Under the pieces are notes generated by a model. The model did not search any database and was not told the DNA's origin. It saw nothing but the letters and a program-made list of their open reading frames with translations. DNA of 21,979 nucleotides from an uncultured Lachnospiraceae bacterium (GTDB taxonomy: Bacteria > Bacillota > Clostridia > Lachnospirales > Lachnospiraceae): NCBI GenBank assembly GCA_910584115.1, contig CAJTYN010000034.1, positions 1 through 21,979 of the forward strand. Reading direction: 5' to 3'. How positions within the stretch are numbered: the first letter of the stretch is position 1; every line of letters starts with the position of its first letter. A program made the translations under genes and the position numbers. This document shows, in pieces, positions 8,095-15,874 of the stretch.

Positions 8095-8649
8095 TTAATC
8101 TGTTATCTGATCTTTGTGCTCCATAAAATATTGGTTTTCGAACATCTCACATTTGATGCTGATCTCGCGGATCAGTTTTTTCATAGGCTGTCCCGAGGTG
8201 ATGACGGTGACATCGGCCAGCTTCTCGTAGACCGGCTCCCGCGTCTTTAGCATCTGGCGGAGCTTCTCCTCCATGTTCGCGCCGGAGAGCAGAGGGCGGC
8301 TCTGATCGCCTCCCAGCCTTTTCTGCAGAGTCTCTGGGGAACCCTTTAAGTATACCACAGTCCCCAGCTCTTTTAAATACTTGTGGTTCTGTTCCTGCAT
8401 GGGCAGGCCGCCGCCTACGGAGATGACCGCCCTTTTTTCCATCTGCCGCAGCTCCTTGATGGTCTTGGTCTCCAGCGCGCGGAAGAAGACTTCGCCAAAA
8501 CGGCTGAAGATATCGGTCACACTCATTTTCATCTCGCTGGTGATCTTCTTGTCCACATCCACAAATGTAAGTCCAAGCTCCTCGGCCAGCCGCTTGCCCG
8601 TCTTTGTCTTCCCGGATCCCATGAATCCGATCAGCACAATGTGTCTCAT
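8095..8649 (-). CDS. aroK: Shikimate kinase
   Basis: It phosphorylates shikimate to shikimate 3-phosphate with ATP, the fifth step of chorismate (aromatic amino acid) synthesis; cytoplasmic. The protein is 184 residues. The Walker A motif GFMGSGKT is at 8-15, the shikimate-binding DVD at 31-33, an Arg at 57 (FFRALE), the GGG loop at 79-81 and the lid segment QSRPLL at about 115-121. GAGGGGG lies nine bases before the ATG, inside the end of the upstream gene. There is a single base between the upstream TAA and this ATG, so translation is probably coupled. The C-terminal ~20 residues extend a little beyond the kinase core. Confidence 0.95.
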   Translation of the reverse strand: MRHIVLIGFMGSGKTKTGKRLAEELGLTFVDVDKKITSEMKMSVTDIFSRFGEVFFRALETKTIKELRQMEKRAVISVGGGLPMQEQNHKYLKELGTVVYLKGSPETLQKRLGGDQSRPLLSGANMEEKLRQMLKTREPVYEKLADVTVITSGQPMKKLIREISIKCEMFENQYFMEHKDQITD

Positions 8650-8650
8650 C

Positions 8651-10030
8651 TTATGTTTCCCCCTCTTGTTCCTTGTAAAAATGTAACACGATCTTCTCCA
8701 GGTATCTCTTTAAAACGATCTGTATCTCTTCTTTTGGATGGATAGGATCGACCAGGATATTGCGGATCTTGGCCCTTTTGGCGCCATAGATATCCGTAAA
8801 GAGCTGATCCCCGATGAACAGGGTGTTCTCCCGGTCTGTCCCCATGAGTTCCATGGCTCGGATGTAATTAGCGGTGGACGGTTTGTGAGCATTCTCGATA
8901 AAATGTCCGCCCACGGGCCTGTGGAAGGACGCGACCCGCTCCAGTTTGTTGTTGGAGAGCAGACAGCTGGAAAATCCGATCGCATGCAGCCGCTCAAAGA
9001 GCTGGACCGCTCGGGCATCCGGCGGCTCCCCGTGGGGCACCAGTGTATTGTCGATGTCGAAGATCAGGCCGCGGTACCCTTCCCGGTAGAGGCTCTCGTA
9101 GTCGATCTTGTACGCGGAGTCCATGCGGCTGTCCGGAAAAAATCTCTCAAAGACCTTTCCTAAGAAGGAGAGTTTTGTCTCGGACAGCAGCACGGCCAGA
9201 AATAAGAGTCCGCATCCGGCAAGCATCCGGGGCGTCATCTGTTCGCCCAGCAGCAGCACAGAGAACAGCACCCCGAAGACGGCTTCGGTGGACAGCAGCA
9301 GGGAGGCCGTTGCGGGCGACGTATATTTCTGGCATACGTTCTGCAGCAAAAAGCCCACCATCGTGCTGAAGACACCTAAGTAGAGCATGGATCCGATCGC
9401 GGCCGGGCGGAAGATGCCTGCCGGGAATCCTCCGTCCAGGATGGGCGCGAGCAGACAGGAGAACAGCGCGGCAAAGGCCAGTTGGAGGGCCGTCAGGGCC
9501 ACCGGGTCGTCGCATTCTGTATAGCGGTCGATGTAGATCATATGCATGGCAAATCCCACCGCACAGACCAGTGTCAGGATATCTCCCCGGTTCACGGACA
9601 TGTCGCCCTGCAGGGATAAGAGCCCGATCCCCACGATGGCCAGAAACGCCGCCATGACGCAGAAAGCGTCGGGCCTTTTTTTGAACAGCAGCCAGCACAG
9701 AAAGGGGACGATCACCACATAGGCGGATGTGAGGAACGCGTTCTTGCCCGCTGTCGTGTACTGGCAGCCGATGGTCTGGACCAGGTAGCTGAAGAACAGC
9801 CAAAAGCCCAGGATCGCCCCGGCCCTGACGGTGGAGGCTTTAAGTCCCCGCAGTTTTTTGAAACAGATCGCGGCCAGCAGGACGGCGGCGATCGTAAAGC
9901 GGAAAGCCAGCATATAGGTGGGCGGGATGGTATCCAGGGAATTCTTTACGACGACGAACGCGATCCCCCAGATGGCGGCGGCCAGCAGCATCCCGGCCCC
10001 CGCCAGGAATCTTATCTTATTTTCGTTCAT
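8651..10030 (-). CDS. EamA/DMT transporter fused to YqeG-family HAD phosphatase
   Basis: A 459-residue two-part protein. Residues 1-285 form an EamA drug/metabolite transporter: ten hydrophobic segments in two repeats, with AAIWGIAFVVVK near the start and STEAVFGVLFSVLLLGE (248-263) in the second repeat. Residues about 290-459 match YqeG HAD-IIIA phosphatases: GLIFDIDNTLVPHG with the nucleophile pair D325/D327, motif II LLSNN (358-361), motif III Lys in AHKPST, and motif IV FIGDQLFTDIYGAKR. YqeG proteins are normally separate, about 160-180 residues, and dephosphorylate a small or lipid phosphate. No frameshift is needed and no ribosome binding site was seen at the join. The start overlaps the patatin gene stop (ATGA) and the stop is one base from aroK. 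Substrate is unknown; any aromatic-metabolite link is inference. Confidence 0.88.
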   Translation of the reverse strand: MNENKIRFLAGAGMLLAAAIWGIAFVVVKNSLDTIPPTYMLAFRFTIAAVLLAAICFKKLRGLKASTVRAGAILGFWLFFSYLVQTIGCQYTTAGKNAFLTSAYVVIVPFLCWLLFKKRPDAFCVMAAFLAIVGIGLLSLQGDMSVNRGDILTLVCAVGFAMHMIYIDRYTECDDPVALTALQLAFAALFSCLLAPILDGGFPAGIFRPAAIGSMLYLGVFSTMVGFLLQNVCQKYTSPATASLLLSTEAVFGVLFSVLLLGEQMTPRMLAGCGLLFLAVLLSETKLSFLGKVFERFFPDSRMDSAYKIDYESLYREGYRGLIFDIDNTLVPHGEPPDARAVQLFERLHAIGFSSCLLSNNKLERVASFHRPVGGHFIENAHKPSTANYIRAMELMGTDRENTLFIGDQLFTDIYGAKRAKIRNILVDPIHPKEEIQIVLKRYLEKIVLHFYKEQEGET

Positions 10031-10890
10031 TTTTCCAGATATCCCAACAGTCTTTCATAGTTTTCCTTCATCAAGTCGTAGCCGTGCTGATAAAAGCGCT
10101 CCAGGGCTTTTGGATCCTGCTCTGTCCGGGAGACGGGCTTTGACGCCGGGCGGATGACGAAGATCCGTCCCTCGGCCTCCCATTTTTCTATATAGGACAG
10201 GGTCTTATTATAGATGTAGGCCCTCCGGAAGGCAGCCCGCACCAGCCCCGGATACTTTTTGTATCTGGCGATATAGAGGGGCCGGCTCTTGCGGACGGGC
10301 GTCTTGCGGTAGCCGGCGTTCCTGGTGAGCACGACCAGGTTCTTGCGGTACCCCAGTTTCAGGGAACGGATGATAGGGATGGAGTCGGCGATCCCTCCGT
10401 CCAGGTAAGGCGTCCCGTCCACGGTCACCATGGGGCTGGCCAGGGGAACGCTGCAGGAGGCCCTGCATATATCCATCAGCCGTTTCTTGTCGGAACGCTC
10501 GTCCAGATATTCCGCCCGCCCTGTCAGGCAGTCCGTCACCACGATCTCGCAGCGCAGGGGAGAATGGAAATACGTTTCGTAATCGAACGGGAAGATCTCA
10601 TTGGGATACCGGTCAAAGACCATATCCATGTCAAACAGGCTGCGCGTTTCCAATGTGTGCCGCAGGCTCAGATAGTTGTGTTCTTTGTGAGGGAGCATGC
10701 AGTCTTTTGTGCGCCCGATCTGACGGGACACATAATCCACCGCATTGCAGGCCCCGGCGGAGGTGCCCACCACATAGGGCAGGTACAGTTCCCTTTCCAT
10801 CAGATAGTCCAGGACACCGGAGGTGAAGACACCCCGGACCGCCCCGCCTTCCAGCACCAGCCCGGTGCCATGTACATCCACATCTGCCAT
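10027..10890 (-). CDS. Patatin-like phospholipase
   Basis: A 287-residue serine hydrolase expected to release fatty acids from phospholipids or related esters, in the RssA/YjjU-like bacterial group. The oxyanion-hole glycines are in LEGGAVRGVFTSGVLDYL (13-30), the nucleophile is S44 in GTSAG, and the catalytic Asp is D164 in DGG. This completes the Ser-Asp dyad. There is no signal peptide, so the enzyme is probably cytoplasmic or membrane-peripheral. It starts 22 bases after the citrate synthase stop. It overlaps the EamA-YqeG gene by four bases (ATGA), implying translational coupling within the operon. Confidence 0.92.
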   Translation of the reverse strand: MADVDVHGTGLVLEGGAVRGVFTSGVLDYLMERELYLPYVVGTSAGACNAVDYVSRQIGRTKDCMLPHKEHNYLSLRHTLETRSLFDMDMVFDRYPNEIFPFDYETYFHSPLRCEIVVTDCLTGRAEYLDERSDKKRLMDICRASCSVPLASPMVTVDGTPYLDGGIADSIPIIRSLKLGYRKNLVVLTRNAGYRKTPVRKSRPLYIARYKKYPGLVRAAFRRAYIYNKTLSYIEKWEAEGRIFVIRPASKPVSRTEQDPKALERFYQHGYDLMKENYERLLGYLEK

Positions 10891-10912
10891 TTTCTCTCAT
10901 TCCCCGCTTTCT

Positions 10913-12274
10913 CTAACGTTCTGACAATGAATGGTAGTCCAGTGCATCCTGTACGTTCATGTATGCCGGACGGATGATCTTGTCGGTGTTGATCAGCTCT
11001 TCCATGCGGTGCGCGCTCCAGCCCACGATACGGGCGATGGCGAACATCGGCGTATACAGTTCGATGGGAAGATCCAGCATACTGTATACGAACCCGCTGT
11101 AAAAGTCCACGTTGGCGCTGACGCCTTTGTAGATATGGCGTTCCTCCCCGATGATCTTTGGCGCCAGGCGTTCGACCATGCTGTACAGTTCGTATTCCTC
11201 GTGCCGTCCCTTTTCCCGGGCGAGTTTCTCCACGAACCCTTTGAAGATCTGGGCACGAGGGTCGGAGATGGAATAGATGGCGTGTCCGATCCCGTAGATC
11301 AGCCCGCGTTTGTCGAAAGCCTCCTTGTGCAGCAGTTTCCGCAGATAGTCGGATACCTGATCCTCATCTCTGAAATCGGTCACGTGCCGCTCCATATCCT
11401 GGAACATCTTGACGACTTTGATGTTCGCGCCGCCGTGTTTCGGGCCTTTTAAGGAGCCGAGGGCCGCGGCGATCGCCGAGTAAGTATCCGTGCCGGAAGA
11501 GGAGACGACGTGGATGGTGAACGTGGAGTTATTACCGCCGCCGTGCTCCATATGCAAGATCAGGGCAAGGTCGAGGATGGTCGCTTCCAGCGCCGTGTAT
11601 TTCTTATCCGGACGCAAGAGGCGCAGTATATTCTCAGCCGTAGACAATTCACGGGAAGGTTGATGAATGTATAGGCTCTTTCCCCTCATATAATGATTAT
11701 ACGCATGATAACCGTACACAGACAGCATGGGGAAAACGCTGATCAGATTCAGGCATTGGCGCAAGACGTTCGGAAGAGAGATATCTTCCGGGTTGCTGTC
11801 ATAAGAATATAGTGTCAGAACGCCCCGCGAGAGGGTATTCATCATATCCCGGCTGGGCGCTTTCATGATCACATCGCGGACAAAGTTGCGGGGAAGGGAA
11901 CGCTGGGTCGCCAAGAGCTGCTTGAAACCCTCCAATTCCTCCGCGTCCGGCAGTTTTCCGAATAAGAGCAGGTAGGTGACTTCCTCGAAGCCGAGCCGTC
12001 CGTCCTGGATGAAGCCGCGGGTGAGGTCTTCCACGTTGTAGCCGCGGTAGGAGAGCTCGCCCTCGCAGGGGATCTTTTTCCCGTTTTCCATACGGTACGC
12101 CTGCACATTGGAGATCTTCGTGAGGCCCGTGAGGACGCCTTGGCCGTTTAAGTCCCTCAGTCCCCGTTTTACATCGTGTTTTCCATACAGTTCCACGGGG
12201 ATCCGGCTGTTCTCATAGCAGATATCCGTCAAACGTGTGATCTCTGGTGTTACCTTCATGTTGAATCCTGACAT
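10913..12274 (-). CDS. gltA: Citrate synthase (citrate/2-methylcitrate synthase family)
   Basis: It condenses acetyl-CoA with oxaloacetate to citrate; in an anaerobe it probably feeds 2-oxoglutarate and glutamate synthesis. The protein is 453 residues. Active-site residues line up with E. coli GltA: H244 in EHGGGNN, H280 in GPKHGGAN, H331 in GIGHAIY and D390 in NVDFYSGF. The N-terminal ~70 residues form the extra small domain seen in this Clostridia type, and a 2-methylcitrate activity cannot be excluded. AGGAG lies six to seven bases before the ATG. It is the first gene of a leftward operon leading into the patatin gene. A candidate promoter with a nested dyad lies 70-100 bases upstream. Confidence 0.93.
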   Translation of the reverse strand: MSGFNMKVTPEITRLTDICYENSRIPVELYGKHDVKRGLRDLNGQGVLTGLTKISNVQAYRMENGKKIPCEGELSYRGYNVEDLTRGFIQDGRLGFEEVTYLLLFGKLPDAEELEGFKQLLATQRSLPRNFVRDVIMKAPSRDMMNTLSRGVLTLYSYDSNPEDISLPNVLRQCLNLISVFPMLSVYGYHAYNHYMRGKSLYIHQPSRELSTAENILRLLRPDKKYTALEATILDLALILHMEHGGGNNSTFTIHVVSSSGTDTYSAIAAALGSLKGPKHGGANIKVVKMFQDMERHVTDFRDEDQVSDYLRKLLHKEAFDKRGLIYGIGHAIYSISDPRAQIFKGFVEKLAREKGRHEEYELYSMVERLAPKIIGEERHIYKGVSANVDFYSGFVYSMLDLPIELYTPMFAIARIVGWSAHRMEELINTDKIIRPAYMNVQDALDYHSLSER

Positions 12275-12308
12275 TCAAAACTCCTTTCCATGATCGTTAG
12301 CCCCGAGA

Positions 12309-12374
12309 CGTGTCCGAGAGATCATGCGCACCGCAGGGCGGGCATGATACAGTCAGACGGACACGCTATGTCAT
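12309..12374 (-). promoter_or_regulatory. Possible citrate synthase promoter with nested dyads
   Basis: Read leftward, ATGACA (12369-12374) and TATCAT (12344-12349) make a -35/-10 pair with a long 19-base spacer. Two nested inverted repeats overlap it: CGTGTCCG/CGGACACG (12309-12316 with 12358-12365) and ATCATGC/GCATGAT (12321-12327 with 12342-12348). There is no T-run, so it is not a convincing terminator for the gene at 12374-12652. An operator or an RNA hairpin in the leader are both possible. Confidence 0.35.
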
Positions 12375-12652
12375 CAGAAGCTGGATGCCCCGATAGTAGA
12401 CATGCTGGCAGCCAATGCAGCGCCGAATACGGCATATAAGATCACCATCAGCACCACGCAGATGACCCACCAGATCAGGTAGGCACGGCAGTAATTGGCG
12501 CGTGTCTGGTTCCCGCTCCCAAAACCCCATACGAAGAGCATGATGATATTGACGCAGGGGATGGACATGACCAGCAGAGTGATCAGCCATTGGCCGATCC
12601 CCATGACCGGTTCCATCTCGGGGCCATAGTTGTTAAAGTCCTGTTCGTTCAT
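12374..12652 (-). CDS. Small two-helix membrane protein
   Basis: A 92-residue protein with membrane segments at about 21-45 (WLITLLVMSIPCVNIIMLFV) and 58-82. They are joined by the loop GFGSGNQTRANYCRAYLIW. The pattern of a helix ending in VNIIMLFVW, a Gly-rich loop, then RANYCRAYLIW recurs in many uncharacterised small Firmicute membrane proteins, from memory. GGAGG precedes the ATG by eight bases, and the gene ends in two consecutive TGA stops. It sits downstream of the DUF2752 gene but has its own probable promoter. Function unknown. Confidence 0.8.
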   Translation of the reverse strand: MNEQDFNNYGPEMEPVMGIGQWLITLLVMSIPCVNIIMLFVWGFGSGNQTRANYCRAYLIWWVICVVLMVILYAVFGAALAASMSTIGASSF

Positions 12653-12690
12653 TGATTACCCTCCTCAAAAATGTTCATAGAAACAATGCC

Positions 12691-12719
12691 ATTTTATCAC
12701 ATCTGGCCCGGCTATGCAA
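12691..12719 (-). promoter_or_regulatory. Probable promoter of the 92-residue membrane protein gene
   Basis: Read leftward: TTGCAT (12714-12719), 17-base spacer, TAAAAT (12691-12696). The -10 is good and the -35 is weak. The -35 starts directly after the DUF2752 stop codon. Confidence 0.5.
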
Positions 12720-13148
12720 CTATCTGGTGAGAAGCCGCAGGAGATTGTCAGGAAAATAGACCATCGGCGCCCGATCCGGAAAAAAACGTATCATCCTGTA
12801 CAGATAGAAGAAGATGGCGGCGGCTACGAGCAAGAGGAGGACCGCGGCCGTCCAGGCAGGTCTGGCGGTATGCCCCAGTATGTACCGGGAGACGGCGAAG
12901 GCCGCGGCCAGCACCAGCAGCACATAGAAAAAAGGATGCATCACAAAAGCCTGCCGCCAGTGGCCGGATAAAAAGAGCAGGGCAGCCCGGGTCATGCCGC
13001 AGCCAGGGCAGGGCAGCCCTGTCATGAGCACCAGGGGACAGACGGGGATGCGCAAGAGTCCCGCAGCCGCCAGATAGGCCGCGGCCAGCAAAAGGCCCTT
13101 GTGATACATCCGGATGTCCGTCCCGACCCGTTTTAGGATCTCTCTCAT
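12720..13148 (-). CDS. DUF2752 family membrane protein
   Basis: A 142-residue membrane protein with three or four hydrophobic segments. The diagnostic DUF2752 motif is present: LPCPGCGMTRA, with C47 and C50, followed by a HWRQAF-HPFF stretch. The family's function is unknown; the paired Cys suggest a redox or metal role, which is inference. The ATG overlaps the stop of the upstream aminotransferase (ATGA, 13145-13148), so the two are almost certainly co-transcribed. DUF2752 genes often sit next to genes for other small membrane proteins, as here. Confidence 0.88.
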   Translation of the reverse strand: MREILKRVGTDIRMYHKGLLLAAAYLAAAGLLRIPVCPLVLMTGLPCPGCGMTRAALLFLSGHWRQAFVMHPFFYVLLVLAAAFAVSRYILGHTARPAWTAAVLLLLVAAAIFFYLYRMIRFFPDRAPMVYFPDNLLRLLTR

Positions 13149-14362
13149 TTCTGGCGGTATGTGGAGAGGAATTCACGCAGCTTGCGCGCGGCCTTCTCCA
13201 GATCCTCCAGGCAGGGCAGGTAGACGATGCGGAAATGATCCGGTTCCTTCCAGTTGAAGCCGCTCCCGCTCACGATGAGGACCCGCTTCTTCTGCAGGAA
13301 GTCCAGGGCGAACTGTTCGTCGTTGGTGATGTTGAACCGCTCCACATCGATCTTGGGGAAGATATAGAATGCGGCCTGGGGTTTGACCACCGAGATCCCC
13401 GGGATGTCTTTGAGCGCCTTGTAGATGAATTCCCGCTGCTCGTAGATCCGTCCGCCCGGTTTTACGTATTCCCGCACACTCTGGTAGCCGCCCAGGCAGG
13501 TCTGGATGATGGCCTGTGCGGGCACGTTGGAACAGAGCCGCATATTGGAGAGCATCCGGATCCCTTCCATATATCCTCTCGCATGCTCCTTCGGCCCGCT
13601 CATCACCATCCAGCCCGCCCGGAAACCCGCCACCATATGGGATTTTGACAGGCCGTTGAAGGTGACGCAGAACCGGTCCGGAGCCAGGGAGGCGATGGAT
13701 ATGTGTTCCTGGCCGTCGAAGACCAGCCGGTCGTAGATCTCATCCGAAAAAAGGAGCAGGTCGTACTCCCGGGCCAGGTCCACGATCTGTTCCAGGATCT
13801 CCCGGGGATACAGGGCGCCCGTGGGATTGTTGGGGTTGATGATCACGATGGCTTTTGTCCGGTCGGTGATCTTCGAGCGCATGTCCTCGATGTCCGGATA
13901 CCAGCAGGACTGCTCGTCGCAGATGTAATGGACGGCCTTGCCCCCGGCCAGCGTGGCGGTGGCTGTCCACAGAGGATAGTCCGGCGCGGGGATCAAGATC
14001 TCGTCCCCGTCATTTAAGAGTGTCTGCATAGACAGGCTGATCAGCTCGCTGACCCCGTTCCCCGTGTAGATATCATTCATGGTCACATTGGGGATCTCCT
14101 TGAGCTGGCAGTACTGCATGACCGCCTTTCGGGCGGAAAAGATACCGCGGGAATCCGAGTAGCCCTGGCTTGAGCGGATGGAGCTCATCATGTCCAGGAT
14201 CACTTCCTCGGGGGCGGAAAAACCAAATGGGGCCGGGTTTCCGATGTTCAGTTTCATGATCTCCATGCCGTTTTCTTCCATCCGGCTGGCCTCCTCCACC
14301 ACCGGACCGCGCACGTCGTATAAGACGTGGTCCAGCTTGGATGATCTTTCAAAATTCCTCAT
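13145..14362 (-). CDS. Class I/II aminotransferase, AlaA-like
   Basis: A PLP-dependent aminotransferase of 405 residues, closest in motif pattern to the AlaA/AlaT glutamate-pyruvate group. From the ATG at 14362, the conserved features are YSDSRGIFSARKA, INPNNPTGALY, the PLP-pyridine Asp in FSDEIYDRL (D207), and the PLP Lys K240 in NGLSKSHMVAGFRAGW. FRIVYLP near the C terminus holds the carboxylate-binding Arg. Two in-frame ATGs lie six bases apart. The second (14362) was chosen because GGAGG is nine bases ahead of it and only three bases ahead of the first. It has its own sigma-A promoter, divergent from pyrE, and is coupled to the DUF2752 gene. Confidence 0.92.
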   Translation of the reverse strand: MRNFERSSKLDHVLYDVRGPVVEEASRMEENGMEIMKLNIGNPAPFGFSAPEEVILDMMSSIRSSQGYSDSRGIFSARKAVMQYCQLKEIPNVTMNDIYTGNGVSELISLSMQTLLNDGDEILIPAPDYPLWTATATLAGGKAVHYICDEQSCWYPDIEDMRSKITDRTKAIVIINPNNPTGALYPREILEQIVDLAREYDLLLFSDEIYDRLVFDGQEHISIASLAPDRFCVTFNGLSKSHMVAGFRAGWMVMSGPKEHARGYMEGIRMLSNMRLCSNVPAQAIIQTCLGGYQSVREYVKPGGRIYEQREFIYKALKDIPGISVVKPQAAFYIFPKIDVERFNITNDEQFALDFLQKKRVLIVSGSGFNWKEPDHFRIVYLPCLEDLEKAARKLREFLSTYRQK

Positions 14363-14416
14363 GATCATGTCCCTCCTCGATGTTCATAGATCCGTTGGTT
14401 AAATTGAATAGTTACT

Positions 14417-14445
14417 AGCATACAGCAAAAATATCCGCTTTTCAA
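14417..14445 (-). promoter_or_regulatory. Sigma-A promoter of the AlaA-like gene
   Basis: Read leftward: -35 TTGAAA (14440-14445), 17-base spacer, -10 TATGCT (14417-14422). Transcription would start near 14410, about 50 bases before the ATG. It is back-to-back with the pyrE promoter. Confidence 0.75.
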
Positions 14446-14471
14446 GTTTTTTTGTTATCTGTGCAAAATAT

Positions 14472-14500
14472 TTGAAAAAACTACGTGCCTATGGTAAAAT
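14472..14500 (+). promoter_or_regulatory. Sigma-A promoter of the pyrE gene run
   Basis: -35 TTGAAA (14472-14477), 17-base spacer, -10 TAAAAT (14495-14500). The start would be near 14507, giving a leader of about 48 bases, too short for a PyrR-type attenuator. No terminator was seen within the seven genes that follow. Confidence 0.78.
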
Positions 14501-14554
14501 GGGAAAAATCTTTATGTTTGGATAAGATAGTATAGAAGGAGTAGAGAGCGTCTT

Positions 14555-15226
14555 ATGGAGAATTATAAACAGGAGTTCATCGAGTTTATGATCGACTGCG
14601 AGGTCCTAAAGTTTGGGGACTTCGTGACGAAGAGCGGACGGAAGACCCCGTTTTTTGTCAACACGGGCTTTTACCGGACGGGGGCACAGCTGCGCAGGCT
14701 CGGCCAGTATTATGCCCGGGCGATCGAAGAGGCTTTCGGGCTGGACTTCGACGTATTATTTGGCCCGGCTTATAAAGGGATCCCGCTGTCCGTGGCGGCT
14801 TCGATGGCCATCAGTGAGCTTTATGACAGAGAGATCCGCTATTGTTCCAACCGGAAAGAGGTCAAGGACCACGGCGATAAAGGGATCCTGCTGGGGAGTC
14901 CGTTAAATGACGGCGACCGGGTGGTGATCATCGAGGACGTGACCACGGCTGGGACCTCGATCGCGGAGACGATGCCCATCATAAGAGCCCAGGGCCAGAT
15001 ACAGCCGGTGGGGCTGGTGGTCTCCGTGGACAGGATGGAGCGGGGAGGGGGCACGAAGAGCGCCTTGAGTGAGATCGAGGAGAAGTACGGCCTGAAGACC
15101 GCCGCGATCGTGACCATGAAGGAAGTGGTGGAGCATCTGTATGACCGGCCGTACAAGGGACGGGTGATCATCGACGATGCCCTGAAGGCGTCGATCGACG
15201 CGTATTATGAGCAGTACGGAGTCTGA
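14555..15226 (+). CDS. pyrE: Orotate phosphoribosyltransferase
   Basis: It joins orotate to PRPP to make OMP in pyrimidine synthesis; cytoplasmic. The protein is 223 residues. The substrate loop FGPAYKGIPL is at 69-78, the PRPP-binding signature VVIIEDVTTAGTSI at 123-136 with E127 and D128, and FVTKSGRKTPFFVNTG near the N terminus is typical of Clostridia PyrE. The ATG at 14555 matches the family start. However, AAGGAG (14536-14541) is 13 bases away, longer than usual; GAGAG closer in may serve instead. It leads a rightward run of seven closely spaced genes, and no other pyr genes are nearby. Confidence 0.96.
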   Translation: MENYKQEFIEFMIDCEVLKFGDFVTKSGRKTPFFVNTGFYRTGAQLRRLGQYYARAIEEAFGLDFDVLFGPAYKGIPLSVAASMAISELYDREIRYCSNRKEVKDHGDKGILLGSPLNDGDRVVIIEDVTTAGTSIAETMPIIRAQGQIQPVGLVVSVDRMERGGGTKSALSEIEEKYGLKTAAIVTMKEVVEHLYDRPYKGRVIIDDALKASIDAYYEQYGV

Positions 15227-15243
15227 AGAAGGAGGAAGGGAAA

Positions 15244-15396
15244 ATGAATGAGAAGATCTATAAGACCATTTCCCAGACAGGGATCTTGAACCTTACGCTG
15301 GGGATCGCCGTGTCGATCGTGGGGCTGGCCAGCGGCGTGCTGATGATCGTCAGCGGCGCCCGCCTGTTGAAGAGGAAATATGAGATCACCATATAG
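15244..15396 (+). CDS. Small single-pass membrane peptide, 50 residues
   Basis: This short frame sits 17 bases after pyrE and 18 bases before the VanZ-like gene. GGAGG lies eight bases before the ATG, a strong ribosome binding site. The peptide begins MNEKIYKTISQTG, has one hydrophobic segment (LGIAVSIVGLASGVLMIVSG, about residues 19-38), then a basic tail ARLLKRKYEITI that should stay in the cytoplasm. I recall near-identical peptides at similar positions in other Lachnospiraceae, but could not check. Function unknown. The good start signal, length and position argue for a real gene that automatic annotation would often miss. Confidence 0.78.
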   Translation: MNEKIYKTISQTGILNLTLGIAVSIVGLASGVLMIVSGARLLKRKYEITI

Positions 15397-15414
15397 GGCG
15401 TTGAGGGTAAGAGA

Positions 15415-15873
15415 GTGAGGAAAAGGACAAAAAAGCTGATCCGCTGCGCAGGGCTCTTCCTGTTCGTGGTGTACATGGGACTGCTGGTGTATTTTTTGTT
15501 TTTTGCGGAGTCTTATGGGAGGGCGGCGGAGCTGACGCGGGAATACAGGTATAACCTGATCCCGTTCGTGGAGATCCGTAGGTTCTGGACGTACCGGGAA
15601 CAGGTGGGGACGATGGCCATGATGCTGAATATCTTTGGGAATGTGGCGGGGTTCGTGCCCTTCGGGTACATCCTCCCGGTGCTCAGTGACCGGTTCAGGA
15701 ACGCTCTGCTGATCGTGGTCAGCGGTCTTTCCCTGAGTCTGTGCGTGGAGACGGCGCAGCTGTTCTTCCGGGTGGGGAGCTTTGATGTGGATGACCTGAT
15801 GCTCAATACATTGGGGGCATTTCTGGGGTATGTCCTTTTTTGCATCTGCAATGAGATCAGGAGGCGTTTGTGA
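15415..15873 (+). CDS. VanZ-like family membrane protein
   Basis: A 152-residue membrane protein with about four hydrophobic segments. The VanZ pattern is clear: NLIPF (47-51), NIFGNVAGFVPFGYILP (72-88), a membrane Glu in SLCVETAQLFF (E112), then DVDDLMLNTLGAFLGY (124-139). VanZ confers low-level teicoplanin resistance in enterococci, but most chromosomal members have no proven role and resistance should not be assumed. The start is GTG at 15415, with GAGGG seven bases upstream and an in-frame stop only 21 bases above, so no earlier start is possible. It is followed after one base by the next gene. Confidence 0.9.
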   Translation: MRKRTKKLIRCAGLFLFVVYMGLLVYFLFFAESYGRAAELTREYRYNLIPFVEIRRFWTYREQVGTMAMMLNIFGNVAGFVPFGYILPVLSDRFRNALLIVVSGLSLSLCVETAQLFFRVGSFDVDDLMLNTLGAFLGYVLFCICNEIRRRL

Positions 15874-15874
15874 G

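Noticed and set aside
8738..9163. 141-codon open frame on the + strand inside the EamA-YqeG gene
   Set aside because: Antisense shadow of the YqeG domain, with no ribosome binding site or recognisable motif.
12309..12365. Rho-independent terminator for the 92-residue membrane protein gene
   Set aside because: The dyads are interrupted and read leftward there is no T-run after them, so they are listed as a possible promoter/operator instead.
15415..15873. Glycopeptide resistance locus
   Set aside because: Only a VanZ-like protein is present; no vanHAX-type or regulatory genes are nearby, and most chromosomal VanZ-like proteins have no shown resistance role.
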